Positions 15,513-24,358 of a DNA stretch of 64,000 nt are shown piece after piece. This DNA comes from an alpha proteobacterium HIMB5 (GTDB lineage: Bacteria; Pseudomonadota; Alphaproteobacteria; Pelagibacterales; Pelagibacteraceae). Position 1 is the stretch's first letter. Each line of letters opens with the position of its first letter. The translations under genes were made by a program, and so were the position numbers. The notes under the pieces were generated by a model, which saw only the letters and a list, made by a program, of their open reading frames with translations, was not told the DNA's origin and did no database searches. The DNA lies in contig CP003809.1 in NCBI GenBank assembly GCA_000299095.1, positions 1,112,001 through 1,176,000 of the forward strand, read 5' to 3'.

Positions 15513-16799
15513 TTATTTTCTCCTTATTCTTTTTTCTACAGATTTAGCATGCGCTTGTAATCCTTCGAAATTTGCAAAGGTTATAATCGACGGCCCAATA
15601 GTTTCAATACCTTTTTTCGACAAATTTATAAATGATATCCTCTTTATAAACTCTGAAACACTTAATCCACTTGAGTATTTAGCGCTACTTTGCGTAGGCA
15701 GTACGTGATTTGTGCCTGGTAAGCCATAATCTGTACAAGCCATTACAGAGTAAGTGCCACAGCATACTGAACCAGCATTTCTTATTTTAGGAACAAAAGA
15801 TTTATAATTTCTAACATTTAGTTCTAAATGTTCTGGTCCAATTTTATTAATTATTTCGATAATTTTACTATCTGAATTAACAAACATTAATATTCCGTTT
15901 GTATTTAAACTTTTTTTTGCAATTGATGATCTTGGAATATCTTTCAATTGTTTTACTATTTCATTTTTTGTCTGATCTAATACTTTTTGATCCTTAGAAA
16001 TTAAGATACATTGAGAAAGTTCTCCATGTTCTGCTTGACCAATTAAATCACTTGCAATCCATTCAGGGTTCGATGTTTTGTCGGCAACAACTAAAACCTC
16101 TGAGGGACCAGCGGTCATTGCTTCTGTTCCAATATCACCAGATACTTCTTTTTTTGCAGCTGATACAAATTGATTCCCAGGTCCTACTATTTTATTTACT
16201 GATCTAATTTTTTTTGTTCCATAAGCTGCAGCAGCAATTGCTGATGGCCCACCAATAGAATAGATTTCTTTTATCTTACATTTTTTTGCTGCATATAAAA
16301 CTGCAGGATTTTGTTTTCCTTTAAAACCAGGATTAATCATAACAATTCTTTTTACACCTGCTACTATTGCTGGAATTGCATTCATAAGAACACTTGATGG
16401 ATATGAAGCAGTAGAACCTGGTACATAAATTGCAACTGAATCTAAAGGAACATATTTATAAGCAACCTTATTTTTGTACTTATCAGTGTATGAAATGTTT
16501 TTAAATTTTTGTAATGAATGAAATTTATAAATTCTATTATATGCAGCATCAATTGCTTGCTTAACTTTTTTATCTAATGATTTAATCGAATTACTTATTT
16601 GTTTTGCAGTCGGGACAATTACATTATTTTTGTTAAATCTTTTTTCATATTTCAATAATGCTTTATCTCCATTTTTTTTAACATCTTTAATGATGTTGGT
16701 TACAGATACAGAGCTAGATTTAAGTTTTGCTCTTCTTTGGTTAAGCAAACTTTCTAATGATTTATCAAAATTTTTACTTTTAACAGTTAAAGATTTCAT
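15513..16799 (-). CDS. hisD: Histidinol dehydrogenase
   Basis: Catalyses the last two oxidations of histidine synthesis with NAD and zinc. 428 residues is full length. Family signatures visible are [14 protein letters not shown] (about 205-218), [25 protein letters not shown] (zinc and substrate residues Q and H), GPEHLEL and [13 protein letters not shown]. It lies between the DUF2948 gene (1-nt gap) and infA (2-nt gap) in one minus-strand run, and is separate from the hisS-hisZ-hisG group in the same window. Confidence 0.95.
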   Translation of the reverse strand: MKSLTVKSKNFDKSLESLLNQRRAKLKSSSVSVTNIIKDVKKNGDKALLKYEKRFNKNNVIVPTAKQISNSIKSLDKKVKQAIDAAYNRIYKFHSLQKFKNISYTDKYKNKVAYKYVPLDSVAIYVPGSTASYPSSVLMNAIPAIVAGVKRIVMINPGFKGKQNPAVLYAAKKCKIKEIYSIGGPSAIAAAAYGTKKIRSVNKIVGPGNQFVSAAKKEVSGDIGTEAMTAGPSEVLVVADKTSNPEWIASDLIGQAEHGELSQCILISKDQKVLDQTKNEIVKQLKDIPRSSIAKKSLNTNGILMFVNSDSKIIEIINKIGPEHLELNVRNYKSFVPKIRNAGSVCCGTYSVMACTDYGLPGTNHVLPTQSSAKYSSGLSVSEFIKRISFINLSKKGIETIGPSIITFANFEGLQAHAKSVEKRIRRK

Positions 16800-16800
16800 T

Positions 16801-17193
16801 TTAGTTTGTTTGATCTTCTAGTCTTACTTCTATTGTTTCAGTTGAAAGAGATATATGTGCATTATTATTAAATATCAAATCAATCTCATATTCTTCATTA
16901 TTTTTGAGGTAATTGATGCCAATTAACTTCAATGGTGTCTCAGGATTTTTTTGATTAATGTTTTTTGATTTTACATTGCTTACAAAATCAAATTTACAGA
17001 TACTATTAACTTTTTTGTCTTCTTCACCTGCCTCAACTTTTGTTCTTTCCATTGAAAGTAAAAACACTTTATTTTCCTTTAAATATTTAATATTTGCTAC
17101 ATTTGTTATAGCTCCTGCACAACAAGCAGATATCATTTGTAGTCCTTCATTATCTACTGCAATAATTTTTGCTAAATATTTTTTTTCACTCAT
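16801..17193 (-). CDS. DUF2948 family protein
   Basis: 130-residue protein with the DUF2948 pattern. It starts with KYLAKIIAVDNEGLQMISACCAGAI and has the FLLSMERTKVE strand and LKLIGINYL later. The family occurs in alphaproteobacteria between murA and hisD, as here, and its function is unknown. It overlaps murA by 4 nt and lies 1 nt before hisD. Assignment rests on sequence pattern and position. Confidence 0.75.
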   Translation of the reverse strand: MSEKKYLAKIIAVDNEGLQMISACCAGAITNVANIKYLKENKVFLLSMERTKVEAGEEDKKVNSICKFDFVSNVKSKNINQKNPETPLKLIGINYLKNNEEYEIDLIFNNNAHISLSTETIEVRLEDQTN

Positions 17194-18449
17194 TTTAATC
17201 TTTTAATTTTTACACCAATTTTTTTTAATTTATTCTCAATATTTTCATACCCTCTATCTAGATGATAAATCCTATTAATTACTGATTTTCCATTTGCTAC
17301 TATTGCAGCTAAAACAAGCGCAACAGATGCTCTTAAATCACTAGACATTAACTCTGCGCCAATAAAATTTGTATTTCCATCAATTATAGCTTTATTATTT
17401 TTGATATTTATTTTTGCTCCTAACCTTTGAAGCTCTGCAACGTGCATAAATCTATTTTCAAAAATACTTTCAGTAATGATACTTTTGCCATTAGCTTTGC
17501 ATAATAATACCATAAACTGTGCCTGAAGATCAGTTGGAAAACTCGGATACTCTTTAGTTTTGATATTTTTTAAAGGTCTGATCTTATCTGGTCCTTTAAT
17601 TCGAATATTATTTTCATAAGTTTTAATTTTTGCTCCAATCTTTTTTAACAAATTTAATTCTGTACTAATTATCTTTGGATTCAAATTTTGAATTTCTAAA
17701 TCTCCTTTTGATAATGCAGCAGCCACACAAAATGTGCCTGTCTCTATTCGATCAGCCATTACTGAATATTCAGTTTGATTTAAAGATTTCACTCCAACTA
17801 CTTCACAAGTTCTGCCTTTCCACTTAATATTTGCTCCAGCAGAATTTAGAAAATTTGTTAGGTCTTTTATTTCTGGTTCAACAGCACAATTTTTTAAAAT
17901 AGTTTTTCCATTAGCTAGGCAGGCTGCTATAATTGTATTCTCTGTTGCACCAACACTTATATTGGAAAACCTAACTGTTGTGCCTTTTAATTTTCCTTTT
18001 GATTTTGCATGAATATATCCCTTTTTAATTTCATAATTCATACCTAATTTTTTTAATGCTGATAAATGATAATTTACTGGTCGAGCACCAATTAAACATC
18101 CTCCTGGTAAAGAAGTAATCGATTTTTGGAATTTAGAAATTAATGGACCTAAAACAAGAATTGATCCTCTCATAGTTTTAACAAGAGAATAACTTGCAAA
18201 CGTTTTCATATTTTTCTTATTCTCAATTTTTGCTGTTTTTTTATCTTTAGAGAGGGTAATTTTTGAACCTAAAGATTTTAAGAGGCTCAACATAGTATCA
18301 ATATCTCTTACTCTTGGTAAATTTTTAATTGTAACTGATTTATCAAACAAAAGTGTTGCTGCTAATATAGGAAGTGCAGCATTTTTTGATCCTGAGATTA
18401 AAACCTTGCCCTTGAGTTTACAAGGGCCCTCAATCAAGAATTTATCCAT
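17190..18449 (-). CDS. murA: UDP-N-acetylglucosamine 1-carboxyvinyltransferase
   Basis: First committed step of peptidoglycan synthesis, transferring enolpyruvate to UDP-GlcNAc. The 419-residue length is normal. N-terminal signature is LISGSKNAALPILAATLL. The catalytic cysteine is present as C118 in GGCLIGARPV, so the enzyme should be fosfomycin-type sensitive. It lies 4 nt downstream of dcd, and its end overlaps the DUF2948 gene by 4 nt. Confidence 0.95.
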   Translation of the reverse strand: MDKFLIEGPCKLKGKVLISGSKNAALPILAATLLFDKSVTIKNLPRVRDIDTMLSLLKSLGSKITLSKDKKTAKIENKKNMKTFASYSLVKTMRGSILVLGPLISKFQKSITSLPGGCLIGARPVNYHLSALKKLGMNYEIKKGYIHAKSKGKLKGTTVRFSNISVGATENTIIAACLANGKTILKNCAVEPEIKDLTNFLNSAGANIKWKGRTCEVVGVKSLNQTEYSVMADRIETGTFCVAAALSKGDLEIQNLNPKIISTELNLLKKIGAKIKTYENNIRIKGPDKIRPLKNIKTKEYPSFPTDLQAQFMVLLCKANGKSIITESIFENRFMHVAELQRLGAKINIKNNKAIIDGNTNFIGAELMSSDLRASVALVLAAIVANGKSVINRIYHLDRGYENIENKLKKIGVKIKRLK

Positions 18450-18453
18450 AGAA

Positions 18454-19011
18454 TTATTTTATTTTTGCAACTTGTATTGTTGTTTGGCCTTGGTATTTAC
18501 CGTTTTTTGATTTGTAAGTAGTTTCAGGTTGAGTTTCAGATTTAAAAAATAAAAATTGAGCAATTCCTTCATTAGAATAGATTTTTGCTGGATTAGGAGT
18601 AGTATTAGACAATTCTATTACAATGTTGCCCTCGAACTCATTTTCAATTGGTGTAACATTACAAATAATACCTGTTCTTGCATAAGTACTTTTTCCAACA
18701 CAAATACATAAAACATCTTTTGGAATTCTAAAATATTCAACAGTCTTTGCTAAAACAAAAGAATTAGGTGGGATAATGCAATGTGGACCTTTTCGTTCTA
18801 TAAAATTATCATCGGAGAAATTCTTTGGATCTACTAATGAGTTATTTACATTTGTAAAAATTCTGTACTCATCTGAAATTCTCACATCATAGCCCATACT
18901 GCTTAAACCATACGATATTTTTCCTTCAGAAACTTGATGATCTAAAAAAGGCTCGATCATGTTGTGTTCTTTACACATTTTCTTAATCCATGAGTCGGGC
19001 TGAATAGACAT
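18454..19011 (-). CDS. dcd: dCTP deaminase
   Basis: Converts dCTP to dUTP for dTTP synthesis. 185 residues. Signatures are [13 protein letters not shown] (about 33-45), the [10 protein letters not shown] motif with the substrate-binding serine and arginine, and [16 protein letters not shown] with the catalytic glutamate. It begins at ATG 19011, one base into the TAATG overlap with a 33-residue gene upstream, and ends 4 nt before murA. Confidence 0.93.
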   Translation of the reverse strand: MSIQPDSWIKKMCKEHNMIEPFLDHQVSEGKISYGLSSMGYDVRISDEYRIFTNVNNSLVDPKNFSDDNFIERKGPHCIIPPNSFVLAKTVEYFRIPKDVLCICVGKSTYARTGIICNVTPIENEFEGNIVIELSNTTPNPAKIYSNEGIAQFLFFKSETQPETTYKSKNGKYQGQTTIQVAKIK

Positions 19012-19112
19012 TATTTAGATTTTTTTTTATTTTTTTTTTGAAATAGTTTTCTTTTCTTTAAATTTTTTCTAAGAGCTAAACTTAAACGCTCATTTTTATC
19101 CTTAGTGGTCAT
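19011..19112 (-). CDS. Small basic conserved-type protein, 33 aa
   Basis: ORF from ATG 19112 to TAA 19011-19013. The product starts [22 protein letters not shown] and ends in a lysine run. The [15 protein letters not shown] core resembles small basic proteins that occur widely in alphaproteobacteria (recollection only). The ATG overlaps the stop of the 95-residue gene (ATGA), and its stop overlaps the dcd ATG (TAATG), so it is tightly coupled on both sides. Confidence 0.55.
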   Translation of the reverse strand: MTTKDKNERLSLALRKNLKKRKLFQKKNKKKSK

Positions 19113-19396
19113 TCCTTATCTGGGTTTGTAAGAAAATCTAAAGATATAGGTTTGTTTGGATCCAATGGTTTAGCTTTAGGTTCTTCTTTTTTTGGACCTT
19201 CTTTGGCTAATCTTTTTGCTTTTTTTTCCGCAAGCTTTCTCTCACGCTTAGCTTGCTTCTCCATTAGCTTATTGCCTTTGGTACTTTTATAGTCGTAGTG
19301 TATGCCTGCCAACGCCATGGGGCCCGCATATTCAAAGAATTCTTCTTTTAAAATTTTATTATTTTTATCTAGAATTATTTTTGTATAAATTTTCAT
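19109..19396 (-). CDS. Conserved-type hypothetical protein, 95 aa
   Basis: Starts MKIYTKIILDKNNKILKEE and continues FFEYAGPMAL, a pattern like small proteins with MKIYT...FEYxGP starts seen in alphaproteobacteria. The second half is a lysine/arginine/alanine-rich helix (KQAKRERKLAEKKAKR) followed by a proline-rich linker and PISLDFLTNP. It leads the dcd-murA run through ATGA overlap with the 33-residue gene. Function unknown. Confidence 0.6.
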   Translation of the reverse strand: MKIYTKIILDKNNKILKEEFFEYAGPMALAGIHYDYKSTKGNKLMEKQAKRERKLAEKKAKRLAKEGPKKEEPKAKPLDPNKPISLDFLTNPDKE

Positions 19397-19480
19397 GGCT
19401 AAATTTTAATTATTTATAAACTATAAAAATAATATGGCAATAATCTGAATAATTGCTGTATATTTACAACTAATATTTAT

Positions 19481-19553
19481 GCCCCTTTAGCTCAGGTAGT
19501 AGAGTAATTCCATGGTAAGGAAGAGGTCGTCCGTGCAAGTCGGGCAAGGGGCA
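19481..19553 (+). tRNA. tRNA-Thr (anticodon GGT), unusual elbow
   Basis: Acceptor GCCCCTT/AAGGGGC with A73, anticodon loop ATGGTAA, T-stem GTCCG/CGGGC. Like tRNA-Phe in this window it has a changed elbow: D-loop AGGTAGTA (A18, G19) and T-loop TGCAAGT (G55). The anticodon stem has an A27-G43 mismatch and the D-stem a G-U pair, so it is weaker than average. CCA is not encoded (CCG follows). It lies 3 nt before the stop of the convergent VTT gene. It could be a decaying copy, but the loop change is shared with tRNA-Phe. Confidence 0.8.
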
Positions 19554-19556
19554 CCG

Positions 19557-20276
19557 CTATTTCTTATAGAAAAATTTTCTAATTATAATTGTAACAATTA
19601 CAAGAAAAATAAAAGCAACTATTGGGATATAAATATCTGGTGAAGTAATCAATTCAGTAAAATTTGGTGCTTCTTCATTTTGATCAATTATTTTTTCTAA
19701 TCCACTTCCAAGGGATACCCAAATAAATACTTGGGGCACAATTCCAATTAAAGTTGCTATTAAAAAATTAATTGTTTTTACATTGAATATACAAGGTAAA
19801 ACATTTGAAATCGCAAATGGGATACCACCTACAAAACGATAAACTAACAAATAATTAAGTTCTGATTTTTTAAATTTTTCTTCTAAACTTTGAAATTTAT
19901 TCAAAAACTTTTCTCTTATAATTTCCTTCAAAAAATAGTTAGCAAACAAATAAACGCCCGTTGCACCAATAGACATTCCTACTACTACAATAAATGTTCC
20001 TAACCATTTTCCAAAAACAAATCCTCCAAATAATGCTATGGGTGTTGCAAAACCAGAGGCTAGTGTCCAAACAATACAAAATATAAAAAACAGAAAACCT
20101 ATAAAAAATAAATTAGATTGTCTTAACTCAAAAAAATAATCTCTATTATTTTTTATAAAATCATAACTTGTCAGCTCTTGAAGAGTGAACTTTGAGAAGA
20201 AAAAAAACAAAAATAATAAAACTGCCGAAACATAGAATAAAGCGATAAAAATTTTGACTTTTTTTGTTTTTTCCAT
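19557..20276 (-). CDS. TVP38/TMEM64 (VTT) family membrane protein
   Basis: 239-residue inner-membrane protein with about five or six hydrophobic segments. The VTT/SNARE-associated domain is visible between about 70 and 200: GFATPIALFGGFVFGKWLGT, then a polar loop, and VYRFVGGIPFAISNVLPCIF with the conserved R-F-x-G-x-P-F pattern. The DedA/VTT superfamily is linked to membrane lipid movement and homeostasis; the substrate of this member is unknown. It converges on tRNA-Thr with 3 nt between. Starts MEKTKKVKIF with a basic N-terminus. Confidence 0.85.
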   Translation of the reverse strand: MEKTKKVKIFIALFYVSAVLLFLFFFFSKFTLQELTSYDFIKNNRDYFFELRQSNLFFIGFLFFIFCIVWTLASGFATPIALFGGFVFGKWLGTFIVVVGMSIGATGVYLFANYFLKEIIREKFLNKFQSLEEKFKKSELNYLLVYRFVGGIPFAISNVLPCIFNVKTINFLIATLIGIVPQVFIWVSLGSGLEKIIDQNEEAPNFTELITSPDIYIPIVAFIFLVIVTIIIRKFFYKK

Positions 20277-20374
20277 GAATATTAATAATAAATTTTAAAT
20301 CTTCTAATTGCTATTTATAAATTTAGTTAATATAAAGAGCCAAATTTTAACAAAAATTTAATCAATTTTTACAT

Positions 20375-20536
20375 ATGAAAAGAACTTGGCAGCCAAAAAA
20401 GAAAAAGAGACTAAAGAAACACGGTTTTCGTTCAAAAATGAAAACTAAAGGTGGTCAGAAACTTTTAAAAAGAAGAAGAGCTAGAGGAAGAAAAAATCTA
20501 ACAGTATCTTCGACTGTTAAAAGAAAAAGGAAATAA
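20375..20536 (+). CDS. rpmH: Ribosomal protein bL34
   Basis: 53-residue very basic protein, [20 protein letters not shown] then [20 protein letters not shown], the conserved L34 sequence. It was identified by eye as it is short. It begins the classical rpmH-rnpA-yidD-yidC run; rnpA starts 10 nt after its stop. A promoter is expected in the AT-rich stretch just before 20375. No DnaA-box cluster was seen there. Confidence 0.95.
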   Translation: MKRTWQPKKKKRLKKHGFRSKMKTKGGQKLLKRRRARGRKNLTVSSTVKRKRK

Positions 20537-20545
20537 ATCTATTTA

Positions 20546-20887
20546 ATGAAAAGCAAAATTCTTGCTCTTTCTAAAAATGAAGATTTCAAATCACTTCTAA
20601 AAAAAAGAAAAGTCAGCAATAAATTTGTGACAATTTTTTTTGGTAAACTTTTAGACAAAGATACCAAAAAACTTAATATTAGCTTTGTAACAAAAAGAAA
20701 AATTGGAAATGCCGTTAAAAGGAACAAAATTAAGAGACGATTAAGAAATATAACTAATGAAGCAGTTAAAAAAGTATCCATAAACTTTAACTATTCATTT
20801 CTTGTTATTGCTAAGCCAACTATGCTAAATAACGACTACTTAAATATAAAAGAAACACTGTTTAAGGAATTTGAAAGAATTAAATAA
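20546..20887 (+). CDS. rnpA: Ribonuclease P protein component
   Basis: 113-residue basic protein that helps the RNase P RNA bind precursor tRNAs. The family signature [19 protein letters not shown] is present (about 52-70), preceded by the [14 protein letters not shown] strand. It lies between rpmH and yidD, as expected. Its stop TAA abuts the yidD ATG (TAATG). Confidence 0.93.
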   Translation: MKSKILALSKNEDFKSLLKKRKVSNKFVTIFFGKLLDKDTKKLNISFVTKRKIGNAVKRNKIKRRLRNITNEAVKKVSINFNYSFLVIAKPTMLNNDYLNIKETLFKEFERIK

Positions 20888-21138
20888 TGAATATTTTTAC
20901 TAAAGGATTAATTTATTTTATTAAAGGATATAAGTATTTAATAAGTCCTTTACTTGGTCATTCATGTAGATATTTGCCAACTTGTTCTGAGTACAGCATT
21001 GAAGCTTTAAAAACTTATGGTTTATTTAAAGGTCTTTTCCTAAGTTTAAAAAGAATTTTATCATGCCATCCAATAAAATTTTTAGGAGGTGGCGAAGGAT
21101 TTGATCCTGTAGACAAAAAACTTAAGGTTAAAAAATAA
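20887..21138 (+). CDS. yidD: Membrane protein insertion efficiency factor YidD
   Basis: 83-residue protein with the full YidD pattern: [20 protein letters not shown] (about 22-41, three cysteines), [12 protein letters not shown] and GGGEGFDPV. It sits at the inner membrane through an amphipathic N-terminal helix and aids YidC-dependent insertion. Start and stop overlap rnpA and yidC by one base each. Confidence 0.93.
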   Translation: MNIFTKGLIYFIKGYKYLISPLLGHSCRYLPTCSEYSIEALKTYGLFKGLFLSLKRILSCHPIKFLGGGEGFDPVDKKLKVKK

Positions 21139-22820
21139 TGGATCAAAAAAACGTAGTAGCAGCTATATCTTTATCGGCAGCCGTTATAATTCTCTATTCA
21201 TTATTTTTTGCTCCAGAGCCTCAACCAAGAAATCAAAATTTAGCTGAAAAAAATAAAACTGAACAAAATTCAGATGCTCCAAGTTTGGAACAAAAAGAAA
21301 GTTTAGTTAAAATTTCGAGAGAAGAAGCAATTGATCAAAATGATAGAATTCAATTTGAAAACGAAAATATAGTTGGTTCAATTTCACTTAAAGGTGCGAT
21401 TATTGATGATTTAACATTCAAAAATTATGACACAGCACTTGAAAGTGATGTTAACGTTACATTACTAAATCCAAGAAATATTGAAGATGGATATTTTATA
21501 GAAAGTGGATTTGTAACAACTGATAAAAATATAGACATTCCAAATGCAGATTCTGTTTGGTCTATAATTGGAAACAACCAACTTAGAGAAGGAAATCCAA
21601 TAAAATTAGCATGGATCAATGATCAAGGAATTACTTTTGAAAAAGAAATATCTATAGATAACAAGTTTTTATTCACTATTAATCAAAAAGTGATTAATTC
21701 AACTGATAAAAAATATGATTTTTATTCATATGGCCAAATTATAAGAAATAAAATTCCTGAGGGATTATCTAACTTTTATATTCTACATGAAGGTATGTTA
21801 GCTGCATTAGATGGTGAGCTTATTGAGAAAGATTATGACGATATAGAAGAAGAAAAATTCTCAATGAATGCTCAAAAAGGATGGTTCGGTGTTGGAGATA
21901 AATATTGGATAAGCTCTATAGTTCCTCCTAGAAATAAAGAATTTAAAACCACTTTTGATTTTAAAAATAAATTTAGAGCAAACTATATATCTACAGAAGC
22001 AATCGAGTTAGGCAGTAATTCTTCAATTGAAGATCAAATGCAGGTTATTGTTGCAGCAAAAAGAGTTGATACTGTAGATGGATATGCTGCTGAATTAAAT
22101 ATTGATAAATTTGATTTAGTAATTGATTGGGGTTTCTTATATTTTATTACTAAACCATTATTTTACGCGATTGATTATTTCTTTAAATTATTAGGTAACT
22201 ATGGACTAGCAATTATTGCTGTCACTTTCTGTATACGTCTTGCATTCTTTCCACTTGCTAACTTTTCATTCAGAAGTATGGCAAAAATGAAAGCTCTTAC
22301 ACCTGAAATGACACGTCTCAAAGAGTTACATAAAAATGACAAGATGAAATTACAGCAGGAAATGATGGCTTTATATAAAAAAGAGAAGGTAAATCCAATG
22401 TCAGGATGTTTACCAATAATGATCCAAATTCCTGTGTTCTTTGCTTTATATAAAGTTTTATTTGTTACAATTGAAATGAGACAAATGCCATTTTATGGAT
22501 GGATACAAGATTTATCAGAGAGAGACCCAACATCTCTGTTTAATTTATTTGGATTGCTCCCTTACGATGTTCCTTCTTTCCTAGTAATTGGAGCTTGGCC
22601 AGTTGCAATGGGTGTATCTATGTGGGTACAACAAAAATTAAATCCAGCGCCAACAGATCCAACTCAGGCTAAAATATTTGCATTCTTTCCATTGTTTTTA
22701 ACAGTCATTTTAGCACCATTCCCAGCAGGATTAGTAATTTATTGGACAGTAAATAATATCTTAACAATGGCTCAGCAACTTTTCATAATGAAGAGAACTA
22801 CAGTAAAAACTACTACTTAA
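21138..22820 (+). CDS. yidC: Membrane protein insertase YidC
   Basis: 560 residues, Gram-negative type. An N-terminal membrane anchor (VAAISLSAAVIILYSLFF) is followed by a large periplasmic beta domain (about 55-330) and a C-terminal five-helix insertase core starting near 345. The core shows NYGLAIIAVTFCIRLAFFPL (with the functional arginine), MALYKKEKVNPMSGCLPIMI and FALYKVLFV. It inserts inner-membrane proteins alone or with Sec. argB starts immediately after its stop codon, so the ysxC/engB gene often found there in relatives is absent. Confidence 0.95.
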   Translation: MDQKNVVAAISLSAAVIILYSLFFAPEPQPRNQNLAEKNKTEQNSDAPSLEQKESLVKISREEAIDQNDRIQFENENIVGSISLKGAIIDDLTFKNYDTALESDVNVTLLNPRNIEDGYFIESGFVTTDKNIDIPNADSVWSIIGNNQLREGNPIKLAWINDQGITFEKEISIDNKFLFTINQKVINSTDKKYDFYSYGQIIRNKIPEGLSNFYILHEGMLAALDGELIEKDYDDIEEEKFSMNAQKGWFGVGDKYWISSIVPPRNKEFKTTFDFKNKFRANYISTEAIELGSNSSIEDQMQVIVAAKRVDTVDGYAAELNIDKFDLVIDWGFLYFITKPLFYAIDYFFKLLGNYGLAIIAVTFCIRLAFFPLANFSFRSMAKMKALTPEMTRLKELHKNDKMKLQQEMMALYKKEKVNPMSGCLPIMIQIPVFFALYKVLFVTIEMRQMPFYGWIQDLSERDPTSLFNLFGLLPYDVPSFLVIGAWPVAMGVSMWVQQKLNPAPTDPTQAKIFAFFPLFLTVILAPFPAGLVIYWTVNNILTMAQQLFIMKRTTVKTTT

Positions 22821-23687
22821 ATGTCCTCTTTAAGCGACGCTGAAATAAATTCTATTATTCCAAAATCTGGCCCTTCTGCTGAACAAGTAAAAAAATATTT
22901 AGAAAAATATAACGATGAATATATTGTCATCAAATGTGGTGGCAGTGTTCTAACTAATACAGAATTATATGATCTGTTAATATATGATATTTCCACACTT
23001 AAAAAATTGGGGTTTTATCCTGTAATTATTCATGGAGGAGGAAAAAAAATTACTGAAAAACTCAAAGAATTAAATATTGAGTCTAAATTTATAAATGGAC
23101 TTAGAGTTACAGATAAGGACACAATAAAAGTTGTTGAAAAAGTGCTATCTGAGTTCAATAAAGAAATAGTTCTATCTTTAGAAAAAACTGGAATAAAAGC
23201 ACAACAATTTACTTCAAAAGATATTTCAATTATTGAAGCTACTAAGGAAAATGAAGAACTTGGATATGTAGGCTTACCTACAAAAATAAATAATTCTAAA
23301 ATCCAAGATTCAATTAAATCTAATAAAATCCCAGTGATAGCACCTTTGGGTATTGATGATGATAATAATGTATATAACATAAATGCTGACACTGCAGCTG
23401 GAGCAATAGCAAAATCACTAAATGCAAGACGATTATTAATTTTAAGTGATGTGGAAGGAGTTTTAGATAATCAAAGAAATCTTATCAGTGAAATAAATTC
23501 TCAAACCTCCGAAGAATTAATTGTACAAGAAGTTATTACAGGTGGAATGATACCAAAGATAAAAAACTGTCTAGATGTAGCTTCAAATGGAGTAAAGGGA
23601 GTTTGTATAATTGATGGAAGAAAGCCCCATTCAATTTTATTTGAACTTTTATCAGATCAGGGTTCAGGAACTTTAATTAGAAAATGA
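22821..23687 (+). CDS. argB: N-acetylglutamate kinase
   Basis: Second step of arginine synthesis. 288 residues of the amino acid kinase fold: VIKCGGSVL (about 36-44), IIHGGGKKI glycine loop, INADTAAGAIAKSLNARRL and LILSDVEGVL near 205-215, GGMIPKIKNC near 251-260. The 22-residue N-terminal extension before EQVKKYLEKYNDE may carry the helix used in hexameric, arginine-inhibited forms. Its 3' end overlaps the HAD gene by 4 nt. Confidence 0.93.
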   Translation: MSSLSDAEINSIIPKSGPSAEQVKKYLEKYNDEYIVIKCGGSVLTNTELYDLLIYDISTLKKLGFYPVIIHGGGKKITEKLKELNIESKFINGLRVTDKDTIKVVEKVLSEFNKEIVLSLEKTGIKAQQFTSKDISIIEATKENEELGYVGLPTKINNSKIQDSIKSNKIPVIAPLGIDDDNNVYNINADTAAGAIAKSLNARRLLILSDVEGVLDNQRNLISEINSQTSEELIVQEVITGGMIPKIKNCLDVASNGVKGVCIIDGRKPHSILFELLSDQGSGTLIRK

Positions 23688-24355
23688 AAGAACTTAAAAA
23701 TATAAAAAATATACTTTTTGATTGTGACGGAGTTTTATATCAAGATTTAGAAGCAGTATTTGGTCAAGTGAGTAGAAAAATGACTGAATATATTTCAAAT
23801 AAACTCAATGTAGATTTAAAGAAAGCAAAAGAACTTCAAACTAATTATTTCCATAAATACAACACAAGTTTAAACGGGCTAATGATCCACCATGAAATTG
23901 ATCCTAAAGAATTTTTAGATTTTGTTCATGATATTGATTTATCTTTTTTAGAAAAAGATACTGCTCTAAGACATGAATTAGAAAATACTAATTTACGAAA
24001 ATTTGTTTTCACAAATGGTAGTCATGATCATGTAAAACATATCACTACAACTCTGGGTATTGATGATCAATTTGAAGGAATATTTGATATTGTTGATGCA
24101 GAGTATCATCCAAAACCAGAAGCTAAAGCTTTTGATTTAATGATAGAAAAATTCAAAATTGATCCAAAAGAGACCCTTTACATTGAAGATATTGCAAAGA
24201 ACTTATCAATTGGTAAAGAACGAGGAACAATTACTGCTTGGTTAATTAATAACGAGGAATGGGGAAAAAAAGAATCTGATAAAGAATATATTGATTATAA
24301 AATTGAAAATCTTACTTTATTTTTAAAAGAAATAAGGATATTAAAAAACCAATAA
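23684..24355 (+). CDS. HAD-family phosphatase, pyrimidine 5'-nucleotidase-like
   Basis: 223 residues with HAD motif I FDCDGVLY (about 12-19), motif II in FVFTNGS (about 104-110), motif III lysine in HPKPEAKAF and motif IV acidic pair in TLYIEDIAKNL. This layout fits the SDT1/pyrimidine 5'-nucleotidase group, which in alphaproteobacteria is often next to argB and dapD. The exact substrate is inferred. It lies between argB (4-nt overlap) and dapD (3-nt gap). Confidence 0.8.
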   Translation: MKELKNIKNILFDCDGVLYQDLEAVFGQVSRKMTEYISNKLNVDLKKAKELQTNYFHKYNTSLNGLMIHHEIDPKEFLDFVHDIDLSFLEKDTALRHELENTNLRKFVFTNGSHDHVKHITTTLGIDDQFEGIFDIVDAEYHPKPEAKAFDLMIEKFKIDPKETLYIEDIAKNLSIGKERGTITAWLINNEEWGKKESDKEYIDYKIENLTLFLKEIRILKNQ

Positions 24356-24358
24356 ATT

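Noticed and set aside
19481-19553. tRNA-Thr as a dead gene
   Set aside because: Stems mostly intact and the loop change is shared with tRNA-Phe, so I kept it as a tRNA with a warning.
20277-20374. Replication origin near rpmH or gyrB
   Set aside because: No dnaA, no DnaA-box cluster; AT richness here is the same as the background.
23030-23392. Long antisense reading frames opposite argB and other core genes
   Set aside because: They follow the coding frame of the real gene on the other strand and have no ribosome sites or protein-like composition.
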